64,000 nt of DNA from Subtercola boreus. GTDB taxonomy: Bacteria > Actinomycetota > Actinomycetes > Actinomycetales > Microbacteriaceae. This document shows, piece after piece, positions 47,048 to 57,660 of this stretch. A program made the translations under genes and the position numbers. The DNA lies in the NCBI RefSeq assembly GCF_003399625.1, contig NZ_NBXA01000014.1:115620-179619 (forward strand), written 5' to 3'. The notes under the pieces were generated by a model. It was not told where the DNA came from and searched no databases. It saw nothing but the letters and a program-made list of their open reading frames with translations. Position 1 is the first letter of the stretch. The number at the start of each line of letters is the position of its first letter.

Positions 47048-47956
47048 ATGAAGCTCCGAAAGATCCTGATCGGTACGGCCGCAGCCGCCGTCGCCGTCGC
47101 CCTGACCGCCTGCGGCGCTCCCGGCAGCGCGACCAGCGGTGGCAGCACCTCCACCTCGGCCGCCGGTGCAGGCCCCTACGACCTCGCAGTCGCCGAGAGC
47201 CCGACTTTCGAGGCGGGCACGACCATGGCGAAGCTGGCCGAGGCCGGCACTATGAAGATCGGCACGAAGTTCGACCAGCCACTGTTCGGCCTGCGCGGCC
47301 TCGACGGCAAGCCGGTCGGCTTCGACGCCGCGATCGGCTCGCTGGTCGCCTCGAAGCTCGGCATCCCGTTCGACAAGATCGAATGGACAGAGACGGTCTC
47401 AGCGAACCGTGAGCCCTTCCTGCAGAGCGGCCAGGTCGACGCCGTCATCGCCACCTACACGATCAACGACAAGCGCAAGCAGGTCGTCGACTTCGCGGGC
47501 CCCTACTTCGTGGCAGGCCAGAGCATCCTCGTGCTGGAGGGCAACACCGAGATCACCAAGCCCGAAGACCTGGCCGGCAAGGCGGTCTGTTCGGTCGAGG
47601 GTTCGACGCCGGCGTCGAACATCGTCGAGAAGTATGGTGCGGTGCTCCAGCCGACCGACGTCTACAGCAAGTGCCTCGACCCGCTGAAGAACGGTCAGGT
47701 CGTTGCGATGACCACCGACAACGTCATCCTGTCGGGCTTCGTCGACCAGAACCCGGGCGTCTTCAAGTTGGTCGGTGACACCTTCACCCAGGAGCCCTAC
47801 GGCATCGGCCTCACCAAGGACGACACCGCCATGCGCACCTTCGTGAACGAGACCCTGCAGGCCGCGTACGACGACGGCACCTGGGCACGACTCTTCGAGC
47901 AGACGGCCGGCACCGTGATCCCCGTGCCGACACCGCCGACTATCGACCAGTACTGA
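47048..47956 (+). CDS. gluB: Amino-acid (glutamate-type) ABC transporter binding lipoprotein
   Basis: Extracytoplasmic solute receptor, 302 residues. Lipoprotein signal with lipobox LTAC (Cys22), then a Ser/Thr/Gly linker and the SBP family 3 domain (GTKFDQPLFGLRGLDGKPVGFDAAIG, ATYTINDKRKQVVDFAGPYF). Membrane-anchored on the outer face. The start has GAGGAAG upstream. Confidence 0.9.
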   Translation: MKLRKILIGTAAAAVAVALTACGAPGSATSGGSTSTSAAGAGPYDLAVAESPTFEAGTTMAKLAEAGTMKIGTKFDQPLFGLRGLDGKPVGFDAAIGSLVASKLGIPFDKIEWTETVSANREPFLQSGQVDAVIATYTINDKRKQVVDFAGPYFVAGQSILVLEGNTEITKPEDLAGKAVCSVEGSTPASNIVEKYGAVLQPTDVYSKCLDPLKNGQVVAMTTDNVILSGFVDQNPGVFKLVGDTFTQEPYGIGLTKDDTAMRTFVNETLQAAYDDGTWARLFEQTAGTVIPVPTPPTIDQY

Positions 47957-47987
47957 TTCCTCCCCGCGAACCCTGAAGGGAGGCCCC

Positions 47988-48632
47988 GTGGTCATCTTCG
48001 ACAATCTGCCGCTGTACCTCGAGGCTTTCCTGCAGACCCTCGCGCTGCTACTGCTCACGATAGTCCTCGCGTTGCCGCTCGGCGCCGTGATCGCCGCCAT
48101 GCGCATCTCGCCGATCGGGAGCCTCCGGGCCACCGCAACCGTCTACACCGAGATCCTCCGCAACACGCCCCTGGTTCTCGTCTTCATCTTCTGCTTCGTG
48201 GTGCTGCCGATCCTCGGTGTCATCCTGCCGTTCATGTTCTCGGCCGTGCTCGCCCTGACCCTCTACACCGCTCCGTTCTTCGCCGAGGCGATCCGCTCGG
48301 GCATCAACGGTGTGCCGGTCGGCCAGGCCGAGGCCGCCCGGAGCATCGGTATGACGTTCGGCCAGACGGTCACCCTCGTGGTGCTGCCGCAGGCCATCCG
48401 GAGCGTCATTCCGCCGATCATCAACGTGATGATCGCGCTGACGAAGAACACCTCGATCGCGGGCGGCTTCTTCATCTTCGAACTCTTCAACTCCGGCCGA
48501 AGGCTCGTGAACGAGAACGGCGACCAGGTCATCCTGGTGCTCGTCGGCGTCGCTGCCTTCTACCTCCTCATCACGATTCCCCTCGGCCAGCTGGCCGACT
48601 TCCTCGAGCGACGGGTGGTGATCAGGCGATGA
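47988..48632 (+). CDS. gluC: Amino-acid ABC transporter permease (GluC type)
   Basis: Membrane subunit, 214 residues, with about five hydrophobic helices and the EAA loop EAARSIGMTFGQTVTLVVLPQAIRSVIPP that contacts the ATPase. GTG start with AGGGAGG upstream. It overlaps the next permease by four bases. Confidence 0.88.
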   Translation: MVIFDNLPLYLEAFLQTLALLLLTIVLALPLGAVIAAMRISPIGSLRATATVYTEILRNTPLVLVFIFCFVVLPILGVILPFMFSAVLALTLYTAPFFAEAIRSGINGVPVGQAEAARSIGMTFGQTVTLVVLPQAIRSVIPPIINVMIALTKNTSIAGGFFIFELFNSGRRLVNENGDQVILVLVGVAAFYLLITIPLGQLADFLERRVVIRR

Positions 48633-49462
48633 CCAGTGTGCTGTATGACGTGCCCGGCCCGAAGGCGAAGGTGCGGGCACGGGTGATCTCGTGGATCACC
48701 GGAATCGTCGTGCTCGCGCTGCTGGCATACACCGGCCTGACGCTCTGGCAGAAGGGCATGTGGGATCCCACCCGCTGGGACATCTTCAACGACCCATTGG
48801 TCTGGGCGGTGCTGCTCCACGGGCTGGTCGTCGTGCTGCAGTCGGCGCTCGTCGCGACCGTACTCGCCCTGCTGCTCGGTATGGTCTTCGCCCTGCTCCG
48901 GATGTCGTCGCACCGCGTCATCCGCATTCCGACGACGATCGGGCTCGAGTTCTTCCGCGGTATGCCCGTGCTGTTGATGATGTTGTTCATCCTGCTCGCC
49001 TTCCCGGGAGTCAGTGCGTTCTGGGCTGTGGTCAGTGCGCTCGCGGTCTACAACGGCGCGATCATCGGTGAGGCCCTGCGTTCGGGCGTGGTCGCTCTGC
49101 CGAAGGGCCAGCGCGAGGCCGGGCTCGCCATCGGGCTCCGCCCGTTGCAGGCCCGCCTGCAGATCGAGTTCCCGCAGGCCTTCCGCAACATGCTGCCGAT
49201 CATCGTGGCGCAGATCGTGGTTCTGCTGAAAGACACGGCCCTCGGGTACATCGTCGGCCAGGTGGCGCTCATCCGTGAGGGAGAACTGCTCGCCGAATTC
49301 GTCGGGCGCCAGCAGTACTTCTTCTCGATCTTCCTGGTCATGCTCGCCATGTACCTGGCGATCAACCTCACTATCTCGACCATCGCGCGGCAGCTGGCGA
49401 AGCGGCGCGGATTCACGGTCAGCAAAGTCGTCGCCGACGAATCGATGAGTGCGGCGACCTAG
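48629..49462 (+). CDS. gluD: Amino-acid ABC transporter permease (GluD type)
   Basis: Second membrane subunit, 277 residues, with a longer cytosolic N-terminus and an EAA loop (GQREAGLAIGLRPLQARLQIEFPQAFRNMLP). The stop codon is followed at 1 base by the pheS -10 element. Heterodimerises with GluC. Confidence 0.88.
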   Translation: MTSVLYDVPGPKAKVRARVISWITGIVVLALLAYTGLTLWQKGMWDPTRWDIFNDPLVWAVLLHGLVVVLQSALVATVLALLLGMVFALLRMSSHRVIRIPTTIGLEFFRGMPVLLMMLFILLAFPGVSAFWAVVSALAVYNGAIIGEALRSGVVALPKGQREAGLAIGLRPLQARLQIEFPQAFRNMLPIIVAQIVVLLKDTALGYIVGQVALIREGELLAEFVGRQQYFFSIFLVMLAMYLAINLTISTIARQLAKRRGFTVSKVVADESMSAAT

Positions 49463-49463
49463 C

Positions 49464-49469
49464 TAAACT
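49464..49469 (+). promoter_or_regulatory. -10 element of a predicted leaderless pheS transcript
   Basis: TAAACT lies 8 bases before the GTG at 49478 and one base after the gluD stop. No Shine-Dalgarno. Confidence 0.55.
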
Positions 49470-49477
49470 TGTGTCCC

Positions 49478-50524
49478 GTGTCTGATCCCGAAATCCCTGT
49501 CCTCTCCGAAGAGTCCGTGGCCGCGGCCGTCGAGGCTGCGCTCGCAGCCGTCGCGGCGGTCAGCGACACCTCATCGTTCAAGGCGGCGCGCTCCGCGCAT
49601 GCGGGGGAGGCGTCTCCGCTGGCACGCCTGAATGGGCAGCTCCGCAGCCTGCCCAACGACCAGAAGGCGTCCGCCGGCAAGCTCGTCGGCCAGGCCCGCG
49701 CGCGGGTCAACCAGGCGCTGGCCGCGAAAGAGGCCGATGTCGTCGCGCTCGAGAATGCGGCGCAACTCGCTGACGAAGCGCTCGACGTCACCGCTCTACC
49801 CGTGAAGAAGCGCCTCGGTGCGCGCCATCCGCTCTCCCTCCTGCAGGAGAAGATCGGCGACATCTTCGTGGGAATGGGCTGGGAGATCGCAGAGGGCCCC
49901 GAACTCGAGAACGAGTGGTTCAACTTCGACGCGCTGAACTTCGACCCCGATCATCCGGCCCGCGCCATGCAGGACACGTTCTTCGTGGACCCGGTGTCTT
50001 CGCACCTGCTGCTTCGCACGCACACGTCGCCCGTGCAGATCCGCTCGCTGCTGAGCCGTGAGCTGCCCGTCTACGTGATTGCGCCCGGTCGTACCTACCG
50101 CACCGACGAACTCGACGCGACGCACACGCCCGTCTTCAGCCAGGTCGAGGGCATCGCCGTCGACAAGGGTCTCACCATGGCTCACCTCCGCGGCACGCTC
50201 GAGTTCTTCGCGCGCAAGATGTTCGGCGACGATGCGAAGATCCGCCTGCGCCCCAACTACTTCCCGTTCACCGAGCCGAGCGCCGAGATGGACGTCTGGC
50301 AGCCGAACGCCAAGGGCGGCGCGCGCTGGGTGGAGTGGGGTGGTTGCGGCATGGTCAACCCGAACGTGCTGCTCTCCGCCGGCATCGACCCCGACGTCCA
50401 TTCCGGCTTCGCCTTCGGAATCGGGATCGAGCGCACCCTCCAGTTCCGCAACAACCTCAACGACATGCGCGACATGGTCGAGGGCGACGTCCGTTTCAGC
50501 CAACAGTTCGGAATGGTGGTCTAG
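49478..50524 (+). CDS. pheS: Phenylalanyl-tRNA synthetase alpha subunit
   Basis: Class II aminoacyl-tRNA synthetase catalytic subunit, 348 residues. The N-terminal coiled-coil (about 1-100) is followed by HPLSLLQEKIGDIFVGMGWEIAEGPE. Motif 2 is in PGRTYRTDELDATHTPVFSQVEG, and motif 3 in GFAFGIGIERTLQFRNNLNDMRDM. The GTG start at 49478 gives MSDPEIPVL; a TTG at 49469 overlaps the -10 and is rejected. pheT follows 2 bases later. Confidence 0.96.
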   Translation: MSDPEIPVLSEESVAAAVEAALAAVAAVSDTSSFKAARSAHAGEASPLARLNGQLRSLPNDQKASAGKLVGQARARVNQALAAKEADVVALENAAQLADEALDVTALPVKKRLGARHPLSLLQEKIGDIFVGMGWEIAEGPELENEWFNFDALNFDPDHPARAMQDTFFVDPVSSHLLLRTHTSPVQIRSLLSRELPVYVIAPGRTYRTDELDATHTPVFSQVEGIAVDKGLTMAHLRGTLEFFARKMFGDDAKIRLRPNYFPFTEPSAEMDVWQPNAKGGARWVEWGGCGMVNPNVLLSAGIDPDVHSGFAFGIGIERTLQFRNNLNDMRDMVEGDVRFSQQFGMVV

Positions 50525-50526
50525 TC

Positions 50527-53067
50527 ATGCGTATTCCCCTGAGTTGGCTTGCCGAGTACGTCGACCTGCCTGCGGGCACCACGATCGAGGAGGTGCACGC
50601 CGCCCTGGTGAGCGTCGGCCTCGAAGAGGAGGGCTCGCACCAGTTCGACATCAATGGCCCTGTGGTCGTCGGTGAGGTGCTCGACTTCACCGAGGAACCC
50701 CAGTCGAACGGCAAGACGATCCGTTGGTGCTCCGTGCGCGTCGCAGCGCCCGGCGAGGCCGCTGCCGATGGCGGAGCGGATGTCCGGGGCATCGTCTGCG
50801 GCGCCGGCAACTTCTTCGCCGGCGACAAGGTCGTCGTCACCCTGCCCGGCGCCGTGCTGCCCGGCGACTTCGCGATCGCCGCCCGCAAGACCTATGGTCA
50901 CGTGTCCGACGGCATGATCGCGTCGACCCGTGAGCTCGGGCTCGGCGAGGAGCACGACGGTATCCTCCGTCTCAGCAGCCTGGGCCTCGACCCTGCGGTC
51001 GGCACCGACGCGCTCGAACTGCTCGGTCTCACCGACGCGGCGGTCGAGGTGAACGTGACTCCGGATCGCGGCTACGCCTTTTCGATCCGCGGTATCGCCC
51101 GGGAGTACGCCCACGCCACGGGCGCGACGTTCCGTGACCCGGCCTCGGTGCGACCCGCGGGCGAGCCGGCCGAGGGTATCGCGGTCACCGTTTCCGATGA
51201 CGCACCGATCCGCGGCCGCGTCGGCGCGACGGTGTTCGTGACGCGGGTGGTTCGCGGCGTCGACCAGACCGCTCCGACCCCGGCGTGGATGATCGCGCGA
51301 CTGAAGCTCGCGGGCATCCGCTCGATCTCCCTCGTCGTCGACATCACGAACTATGTGATGCTCGAGCTCGGCCAGCCTCTGCACGGTTACGATCTCGATC
51401 TGGTCCGTGGCGGCATCGTCGTCCGCCGGGCCGCCCCCGGCGAGACGCTCAAGACCCTCGACGGGCAGGTGCGCACGCTCGACCCCGAAGACCTGGTGAT
51501 CGCCGACGACACCGGGGCGATCGGACTCGCGGGCGTGATGGGCGGTTTCTCGACCGAGATCTCCGACGCGACATCCGACGTGCTGATCGAGGCTGCGAAC
51601 TTCGACCCGGTGACCGTGGCGCGAACGGCCCGGCGTCACAAACTGCCGAGCGAGGCGTCGAAGCGTTTCGAGCGCGGCGTCGACCCCGAAGTCGCCGTCG
51701 CCGCGGCCACGCGGGCCGTGCAGCTGCTCGAGGAGCTCGGCGGTGCGCGAGCGGACGGCACCGGATCCGGGTACCACGCGCACGACCAGCTCGCACCGAT
51801 CTTCCTGCCCGACCGCTACATCTCGGGTCTCGTCGGAGTGGAGTACACCGATGACGAGATCACCTCGTCGCTGATCGAGATCGGTGCCACTCTCGAATAC
51901 GCGCACGACGGTCTGCTCGTGTCGCCGCCGTCGTGGCGCCCCGACCTCACCCACAAGTCGACGCTGGCCGAAGAGGTCGCGCGCATCGTGGGGTATTCGC
52001 GGATCCCGTCCGTGATCCCGACAGCCCCACCCGGCCGGGGGCTCACCCGCGAGCAGCAGCTGCGTCGGCTCGCGGCCGAGACGCTCGCCGCCAGCGGATC
52101 GACCGAGGTGCTCGCATACCCGTTCATCTCGTCGGTCTCGAACCGCACGTTCGGGTCGGCTGACGACACGGTCGCACCGGCGATGAAGCTCGCGAATCCG
52201 CTCGATGCAGAGGCGCCGCTGCTCCGCACGACACTGCTGCCCGGGCTCATCGACATCGCCCGGCGCAATCTCTCGCGCGGCCTCACCGACCTCTCGGTCT
52301 ACGAGATCGGCGCCGTCTTCCTGCCGGTGGCGGGTGCAGAATACGGCGTGGTCGAGGTGCCGCAGGGTGCATCCCTGCCAGCTGCTCCGGTTCTGGATGA
52401 CCTGAACGCGAGTATTCCGCCGCAGCCGTGGCATGTGGGGCTGCTCGTTCTCGGCAATGCGGTCGAGAAGCAGCCCGGGCAACCTGCGGTTCCGTTCGGC
52501 GTGGCCGACGTGCTCGACACAGTGAAGCTGCTCGCGTCGGCGCTCGATGTGCCGGTGACTGTTCGCCAGGGATCGCACACGGCGCTTCACCCGGGGCGCA
52601 CCGCGGAGATCGTGGTTCCGGTCGGCGCGGGTGCCGATGTGGTGAGCGTCGGGTACGTCGGTGAGCTGCTGCCCGCGCTCGCCGCCGAACTCGACCTGCC
52701 GCGAGTGGTCGGGGTGGCGGAACTCGACCTGTCGGCTCTGATGGAACTCGCGGCGCGGAGCGTTCAGGCGTCTCCGCTCGCCGGTTACCCGGCCGCGACG
52801 CAGGACGTTTCGCTGGTCGTCGCCGAGTCCGTGGCTGCGGGGGACGTTCTCGACGCTGTGGTGTCGGGGGCCGGGGAACTGCTCGAGGGCATCCACCTGG
52901 TCGACGACTACCGCGGCAGCGGGATCGACGGTGGTTCGAAGTCGCTCACCTTTGCGCTGCGCTTCCGGGCGAACGACCGCACACTGACCGCTGCCGAAGC
53001 GAGCGAGGCGCGGATCGCGGGTGCTGCAGAGGCATCCCGGCGTTTCGGGGCGACCGTCCGCGAGTGA
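50527..53067 (+). CDS. pheT: Phenylalanyl-tRNA synthetase beta subunit
   Basis: An 846-residue partner of PheS. Domains in order: N-terminal MRIPLSWLAEYVDLP, EMAP-II-like tRNA-binding domain (about 40-150), B3/4 editing domain, B5 domain, class II-like core and C-terminal anticodon-binding FDX-ACB domain (about 750-846, ending LTAAEASEARIAGAAEASRRFGATVRE). The open frame extends upstream into pheS, but ATG 50527 is the family start. Confidence 0.96.
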   Translation: MRIPLSWLAEYVDLPAGTTIEEVHAALVSVGLEEEGSHQFDINGPVVVGEVLDFTEEPQSNGKTIRWCSVRVAAPGEAAADGGADVRGIVCGAGNFFAGDKVVVTLPGAVLPGDFAIAARKTYGHVSDGMIASTRELGLGEEHDGILRLSSLGLDPAVGTDALELLGLTDAAVEVNVTPDRGYAFSIRGIAREYAHATGATFRDPASVRPAGEPAEGIAVTVSDDAPIRGRVGATVFVTRVVRGVDQTAPTPAWMIARLKLAGIRSISLVVDITNYVMLELGQPLHGYDLDLVRGGIVVRRAAPGETLKTLDGQVRTLDPEDLVIADDTGAIGLAGVMGGFSTEISDATSDVLIEAANFDPVTVARTARRHKLPSEASKRFERGVDPEVAVAAATRAVQLLEELGGARADGTGSGYHAHDQLAPIFLPDRYISGLVGVEYTDDEITSSLIEIGATLEYAHDGLLVSPPSWRPDLTHKSTLAEEVARIVGYSRIPSVIPTAPPGRGLTREQQLRRLAAETLAASGSTEVLAYPFISSVSNRTFGSADDTVAPAMKLANPLDAEAPLLRTTLLPGLIDIARRNLSRGLTDLSVYEIGAVFLPVAGAEYGVVEVPQGASLPAAPVLDDLNASIPPQPWHVGLLVLGNAVEKQPGQPAVPFGVADVLDTVKLLASALDVPVTVRQGSHTALHPGRTAEIVVPVGAGADVVSVGYVGELLPALAAELDLPRVVGVAELDLSALMELAARSVQASPLAGYPAATQDVSLVVAESVAAGDVLDAVVSGAGELLEGIHLVDDYRGSGIDGGSKSLTFALRFRANDRTLTAAEASEARIAGAAEASRRFGATVRE

Positions 53068-53169
53068 TCGACGGATCCGCGCCCTTCTTTCCTGTTCTCC
53101 ACAGGGCGCGGATCCGGTAGCTTCTCCACAGAAGGGCCGCGGGCGTCAGGGCGACTTCTGAGCAAGGAC

Positions 53170-53175
53170 TACATT
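53170..53175 (+). promoter_or_regulatory. -10 element of a predicted leaderless argC transcript
   Basis: TACATT, 6 bases before the ATG at 53182; no Shine-Dalgarno. No ARG-box-like palindrome was seen in the 114-base gap after pheT. Confidence 0.55.
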
Positions 53176-53181
53176 TGACCT

Positions 53182-54228
53182 ATGTCTTTTTCGGTGGCGG
53201 TAGCAGGAGCAAGCGGGTACGCAGGTGGCGAATTGTTGCGCCTGCTGGCGGGTCACCCGGAGTTCGAGGTGCGCACGGTTACGGCCAACAGCAACGCCGG
53301 TCAGCCGCTTCTCGCTGTGCATCCGCACCTGCGTTCCTACGCCGGCCTGGTGCTCAGCCCCACCACCACCGAGGCTCTGGCCGGGCACGACATCGTGTTC
53401 CTCGCCCTCCCGCACGGCAAATCCGGTGCCCTCACCGAGACGCTCGATGAGAACACCCTTGTGGTCGACTGCGGCGCAGACCACCGGCTGACCGACGAGG
53501 CCGACTGGGCGAAGTTCTACGGCGGCGAGTTCTTCGGTGCCTGGCCGTACGGCCTGCCCGAGCTCCTCATCGCCGACCACCAGCAGCAGCGATCCAAGCT
53601 GGCCGGCGTGACACGCATTGCCGTGCCCGGCTGCAACGTCACCGCGATCAGCCTGGCTCTGGCGCCGGGCCTCCGCGCCGGAGTCATCCAGCCCGTCGAC
53701 CTCGTCGCAGTGCTGGCCGTCGGCCCCTCGGGCGCCGGCAAGAGTCTTCGCACGAACCTCCTGGCGAGTGAGGTGCTCGGATCAGCGAGTGCCTACGGCA
53801 TCGCAGGAGCCCACCGGCACAACCCGGAGATCGTGCAGAACCTCAGTCTCTCCGCGGGAACGCGGGTGAGTGTGTCGTTCACTCCCGTGCTCATCCCGAG
53901 CGCGCGGGGTATCCTCGCCACGTCGACCGCGAGGCTCGCTGCGGGCATCAGCGCGCACGACGTGCGGTCGGCCTGGGTCACTGCGTATGCCGACGAGCCG
54001 TTCGTGCATGTGCTGCCCGAGGGCCAGTTCCCCTCCCTCTCCGACGTGGTCGGGGCGAACACCGCCCTCATCGGGGTGGCGGTCGACGAGGCAGCCGACC
54101 GGGTGGTCACCGTCACAGCGATCGACAACCTGGTGAAAGGCACGGCGGGTGCCGCCATCCAGTCCGCGAACATCGCCCTCGGCCTGCCCGAGACGCTCGG
54201 CCTGCCGATCGACGGGCTCGCTCCGTGA
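53182..54228 (+). CDS. argC: N-acetyl-gamma-glutamyl-phosphate reductase
   Basis: Third step of arginine synthesis; NADPH-dependent reduction of acetylglutamyl phosphate. 348 residues with Rossmann [14 protein letters not shown] at the N-terminus and catalytic Cys151 in [15 protein letters not shown] carries the active-site His. It leads the argCJBDF run and overlaps argJ by four bases. Confidence 0.96.
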   Translation: MSFSVAVAGASGYAGGELLRLLAGHPEFEVRTVTANSNAGQPLLAVHPHLRSYAGLVLSPTTTEALAGHDIVFLALPHGKSGALTETLDENTLVVDCGADHRLTDEADWAKFYGGEFFGAWPYGLPELLIADHQQQRSKLAGVTRIAVPGCNVTAISLALAPGLRAGVIQPVDLVAVLAVGPSGAGKSLRTNLLASEVLGSASAYGIAGAHRHNPEIVQNLSLSAGTRVSVSFTPVLIPSARGILATSTARLAAGISAHDVRSAWVTAYADEPFVHVLPEGQFPSLSDVVGANTALIGVAVDEAADRVVTVTAIDNLVKGTAGAAIQSANIALGLPETLGLPIDGLAP

Positions 54229-55382
54229 GCGTCACCGCACCCGCCGGATTCGAGGCGGCCGGAATCGCCCGGGGCCTGAAGTCCTCTGGGGGCCTCGACC
54301 TCGCGCTGGTGGTGAACCGGGGCCCGAGCACTGCCGCCGCCGCCGTCTTCACCTCGAACCGCTGCAAGGCGAACCCGGTGCTCTGGAGCGAGAAGGTCAT
54401 CGAAGACGGGCGCGTGGCTGCGGTCATCCTGAACTCCGGCGGGGCGAACTGCTACACGGGCGCATTCGGCTTCCAGACGACGCACGCCACCGCCGAGGCT
54501 GTCGCCGAGTCGCTCGGCGTGTCTGCTGGTGACGTCATCGTGTGTTCGACCGGGCTCATCGGTACCGGCGACCAGGTCTTCCGGGACCGTGTGGTCGGGG
54601 GAGTGCCTGTCGTCACCCGAGAGCTCTCGCCCACGGGCGGAACCGATGCGGCCCTCGCCATCATGACCACCGACACCCGGTCGAAGGAGGCCGTGTTCAA
54701 CGGCCCCGGCTACTCGATCGGAGCGATGGCGAAGGGTGCGGGAATGCTCGCACCGGGCCTTGCCACCATGCTCGTCGTCATCACCACAGATGCCGACCTG
54801 CCTGCCGGGTCGCTCGACAGCGCTCTCCGTGCGGCCACGCGGGTGACGTTCGACAGGGTCGACTCCGACGGCTGCATGTCGACGAACGACACCGTGACGC
54901 TGCTGGCGAGTGGAGCATCCGGAACCGTGCCAGACCTGGCCGCCTTCACTGCGGGTCTGACCGCCGTCTGCCACGACCTCGCCCTCCTGCTTCAGGGAGA
55001 CGCCGAGGGCGCGAGCCACGACATCACGATCACCACCACGAACGCGGCCACCGAAGACGAGGCGGTCACGGTGTCGCGCGCCGTCTCCCGAAGCAACCTC
55101 TTCAAGGCGGCGATCTTCGGCAACGACCCGAACTGGGGCCGTGTGCTCGCCGCCGTCGGCACGACCGACGCGGAGTTCGACCCGTACAACATCGATGTGA
55201 CCATCAACGGCGTCAAGATCTGCAGGGCGGGCGAGCCGTTCGAGGATCGCGACCTCATCGACCTGTCCCCGCGGGCCGTCAGCGTGCTGATCGATCTGCA
55301 CGTGGGAGATCAGACCGCATCGATCTTCACCAACGACCTCACCCACGACTACGTGCACGAGAACAGCGCGTACGCCAGCTGA
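54225..55382 (+). CDS. argJ: Glutamate N-acetyltransferase ArgJ
   Basis: Recycles the acetyl group from N-acetylornithine to glutamate; 385 residues. The self-cleavage site is in GLATMLVV, between Ala180 and Thr181, Thr being the nucleophile of the mature beta chain. Whether it is bifunctional (also using acetyl-CoA) cannot be told. The GTG start overlaps argC; the stop overlaps argB by one base. Confidence 0.95.
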   Translation: MSVTAPAGFEAAGIARGLKSSGGLDLALVVNRGPSTAAAAVFTSNRCKANPVLWSEKVIEDGRVAAVILNSGGANCYTGAFGFQTTHATAEAVAESLGVSAGDVIVCSTGLIGTGDQVFRDRVVGGVPVVTRELSPTGGTDAALAIMTTDTRSKEAVFNGPGYSIGAMAKGAGMLAPGLATMLVVITTDADLPAGSLDSALRAATRVTFDRVDSDGCMSTNDTVTLLASGASGTVPDLAAFTAGLTAVCHDLALLLQGDAEGASHDITITTTNAATEDEAVTVSRAVSRSNLFKAAIFGNDPNWGRVLAAVGTTDAEFDPYNIDVTINGVKICRAGEPFEDRDLIDLSPRAVSVLIDLHVGDQTASIFTNDLTHDYVHENSAYAS

Positions 55383-56392
55383 TGGCAGACATGACCCTGG
55401 CCGAAGACCACGACCTCGCCGCCGTGAAGGCTGCGACCCTCATCGAATCCCTGCCGTGGCTGAAGTCGTTCCGCGACCAGATCATGGTGATCAAGTTCGG
55501 CGGCAACGCCATGGTCGATCCCGAGCTGCAGCGCACCTTCGCCGAAGACATCGTCTATCTGCGCTTCGCCGGCATCCGCCCCGTCGTCGTGCACGGTGGA
55601 GGGCCGCAGATCTCCCGGATGCTCGACCGACTCGGCATCGAGAGCGAGTTCCGGGGCGGCTACCGGGTCACCAGTCCCGAGGCCATGGATGTGGTGCGCA
55701 TGGTGCTCACCGGCCAGATCAGCCGTGACATCGTGAGCCACATCAATGAGCACGGGCCGCTCGCCTCGGCCATGTCGGGTGAAGACGCCGGGCTGTTCGA
55801 GGGGCAACGCCGCACCATCGAGGTCGATGGCGAGCAGGTCGACCTCGGGCTGGTGGGCGACGTGGTCGGTGTCAATCCTGAAACGGTGCTCGATCAGCTC
55901 GCTGCCGGCCGCATCCCGGTCATCTCCTCGATCGCGCCCGACCGCGACGAACCCGGGTCGGTGCTCAACATCAATGCAGATGCGGCGGCCGCAGCGCTCG
56001 CCGTCGCCCTGGGAGCCGCCAAGCTCGTCATCCTCACCGATGTCGCGGGCCTGTATTCGGATTGGCCGAACAGGGACTCCCTGGTCTCCGTCATCGAGGC
56101 CGAATCTCTGCGGGCGCTGCTTCCCTCGTTGGAATCCGGGATGATCCCCAAGATGTCCGCGTGCCTCGAAGCGGTCGACGGCGGGGTGCAGAAAGCGGCG
56201 ATCATCGACGGGCGTATCCCGCACTCGATCCTGCTCGAGGTGTTCACCCAGAGCGGGATCGGCACCGAGGTCGTGCGCACCGAGGTCGTTCGCGTCGATT
56301 CTGAGCACGCAGAGCCCACTCAGCACGCAGAGCCCACACAGCACGCAGAGCCCACACAGATCGAATCCGAGGAAGAGAACCAGAGCCTGTGA
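55382..56392 (+). CDS. argB: Acetylglutamate kinase with repetitive C-terminal tail
   Basis: Phosphorylates N-acetylglutamate; 336 residues. The core has [23 protein letters not shown], the arginine-sensitive-type N-terminal helix, and the nucleotide-binding [19 protein letters not shown] and [13 protein letters not shown]. After the core a tail of about 30 residues contains three perfect HAEPTQ repeats and an acidic end. It is longer than typical NAGK (about 290-300). ATG 55382 is within the argJ stop (TGATG). It overlaps argD by four bases. Confidence 0.95.
   Translation: MADMTLAEDHDLAAVKAATLIESLPWLKSFRDQIMVIKFGGNAMVDPELQRTFAEDIVYLRFAGIRPVVVHGGGPQISRMLDRLGIESEFRGGYRVTSPEAMDVVRMVLTGQISRDIVSHINEHGPLASAMSGEDAGLFEGQRRTIEVDGEQVDLGLVGDVVGVNPETVLDQLAAGRIPVISSIAPDRDEPGSVLNINADAAAAALAVALGAAKLVILTDVAGLYSDWPNRDSLVSVIEAESLRALLPSLESGMIPKMSACLEAVDGGVQKAAIIDGRIPHSILLEVFTQSGIGTEVVRTEVVRVDSEHAEPTQHAEPTQHAEPTQIESEEENQSL
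56306..56359 (+). repeat. 18-bp in-frame tandem repeat (3 copies) in argB
   Basis: Units at 56306-56323, 56324-56341 and 56342-56359 encode HAEPTQ each. The last two are identical and the first differs by one silent base. It lies 33 bases upstream of the argB stop. Confidence 0.92.
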
Positions 56393-57660
56393 GCATCGAA
56401 ACCACCACCAGCTGGGTCGACACCTTCAATGAGTCGCTCATGCGAACCATGGGCCAGCCGCTTGCGCTCCTGACGCACGGGCGCGGCGCCTTCGTCTGGG
56501 ACGAGAACGAGAAGGAGTACCTCGACTTCCTCGCCGGGATCGCCGTCAACTCGCTCGGCCACGCCCACCCCGTGCTCGTCGAAGCGCTGACGCGCCAGGT
56601 GGGCACCCTTGCGCACGTGTCGAACTACTTCTCCACGCGGCCCCAGCTCGAGCTTGCCGAACGACTGAAGCGCCTCACCGGAGCCGGCTCTGCCGGTCGG
56701 GTCTACTTCTGCAATTCCGGGGCCGAAGCAAACGAAGCCGCCTTCAAGCTCGCACGGTTGAACAGCTCAGGGCTCCGCACGAAGATCGTGGCCCTGAAGA
56801 ATTCCTTCCACGGGCGCACAATGGGTGCCCTGGCGCTCACCGGCAAGCCCGACATGCGCGCCCCGTTCGAGCCGATGCCCGCCGGCGTCGTTCACATCGA
56901 CTCCACGATCGAGGCACTGGAGGCGACGATCGACGGCACGGTCGCGGCGCTCTTCCTCGAGCCGATCAAGGGGGAGGCGGGTGTCATCGACCTGCCGGCC
57001 GGCTACCTCGCCCGTGCCCGGGAACTCACCGAACAGCACGGTGTGCTCCTGATCCTCGACGAGATCCAGACCGGCGTCGGTCGCACCGGCCGCTGGTTCA
57101 ACTACGAATACGCCGGCATCCTGCCCGATGCCGTCACGGTTGCCAAGGGAATGGCAGGCGGAGTGCCGATCGGCTCGCTCGTCACGTTCGGCTGGGCATC
57201 CGATCTCTTCCAACGCGGGATGCACGGCAGCACCTTCGGCGGCAACCCTCTCGCCACGGCCGCGGCCAATGCCGTACTCGGCGAGATCGAGGATCGTGAC
57301 CTGGTCGGCAACGCGGAGCGCCGGGGCGCCCAGTTGAAGGAGCGCATTGCAGCGCTCAACTCGCCCCTGATCTCCGACATCCGTGGACAGGGCCTGCTGA
57401 TCGGGCTCGGATTGTCCGAGCCGATCGCGCTGAAGCTCGCCGCAGCGGCGATGGATGCCGGGCTCATCATCAACGCGGCCAACGAGTCGAGCATCCGCAT
57501 GGCGCCGCCCCTGATCATCCGCGACCTCGAAGTCGACGCGTTCATCACCCGATTCACCGTTGCACTCGCCGCCGTCGGCTACCCGGCCGCGCCGGCCCCT
57601 GACCCGGTCGTGCCGGTTACGACCCCCACAACGCCCGCCGACGCAGAAAGCGCCTCATGA
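56389..57660 (+). CDS. argD: Acetylornithine aminotransferase
   Basis: PLP class III transaminase, 423 residues. [32 protein letters not shown] and the Schiff-base lysine in [13 protein letters not shown] are clear. The C-terminus carries about 20 extra Pro/Thr/Val residues. The GTG start overlaps argB and the stop overlaps argF (ATGA). Confidence 0.95.
   Translation: MSIETTTSWVDTFNESLMRTMGQPLALLTHGRGAFVWDENEKEYLDFLAGIAVNSLGHAHPVLVEALTRQVGTLAHVSNYFSTRPQLELAERLKRLTGAGSAGRVYFCNSGAEANEAAFKLARLNSSGLRTKIVALKNSFHGRTMGALALTGKPDMRAPFEPMPAGVVHIDSTIEALEATIDGTVAALFLEPIKGEAGVIDLPAGYLARARELTEQHGVLLILDEIQTGVGRTGRWFNYEYAGILPDAVTVAKGMAGGVPIGSLVTFGWASDLFQRGMHGSTFGGNPLATAAANAVLGEIEDRDLVGNAERRGAQLKERIAALNSPLISDIRGQGLLIGLGLSEPIALKLAAAAMDAGLIINAANESSIRMAPPLIIRDLEVDAFITRFTVALAAVGYPAAPAPDPVVPVTTPTTPADAESAS

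Noticed and set aside
50521..52896. Minus-strand open frame of 791 codons
   Set aside because: It is the shadow of pheT. No recognisable domain; Arg/His/Asp-rich as expected from the codon bias of the real strand.
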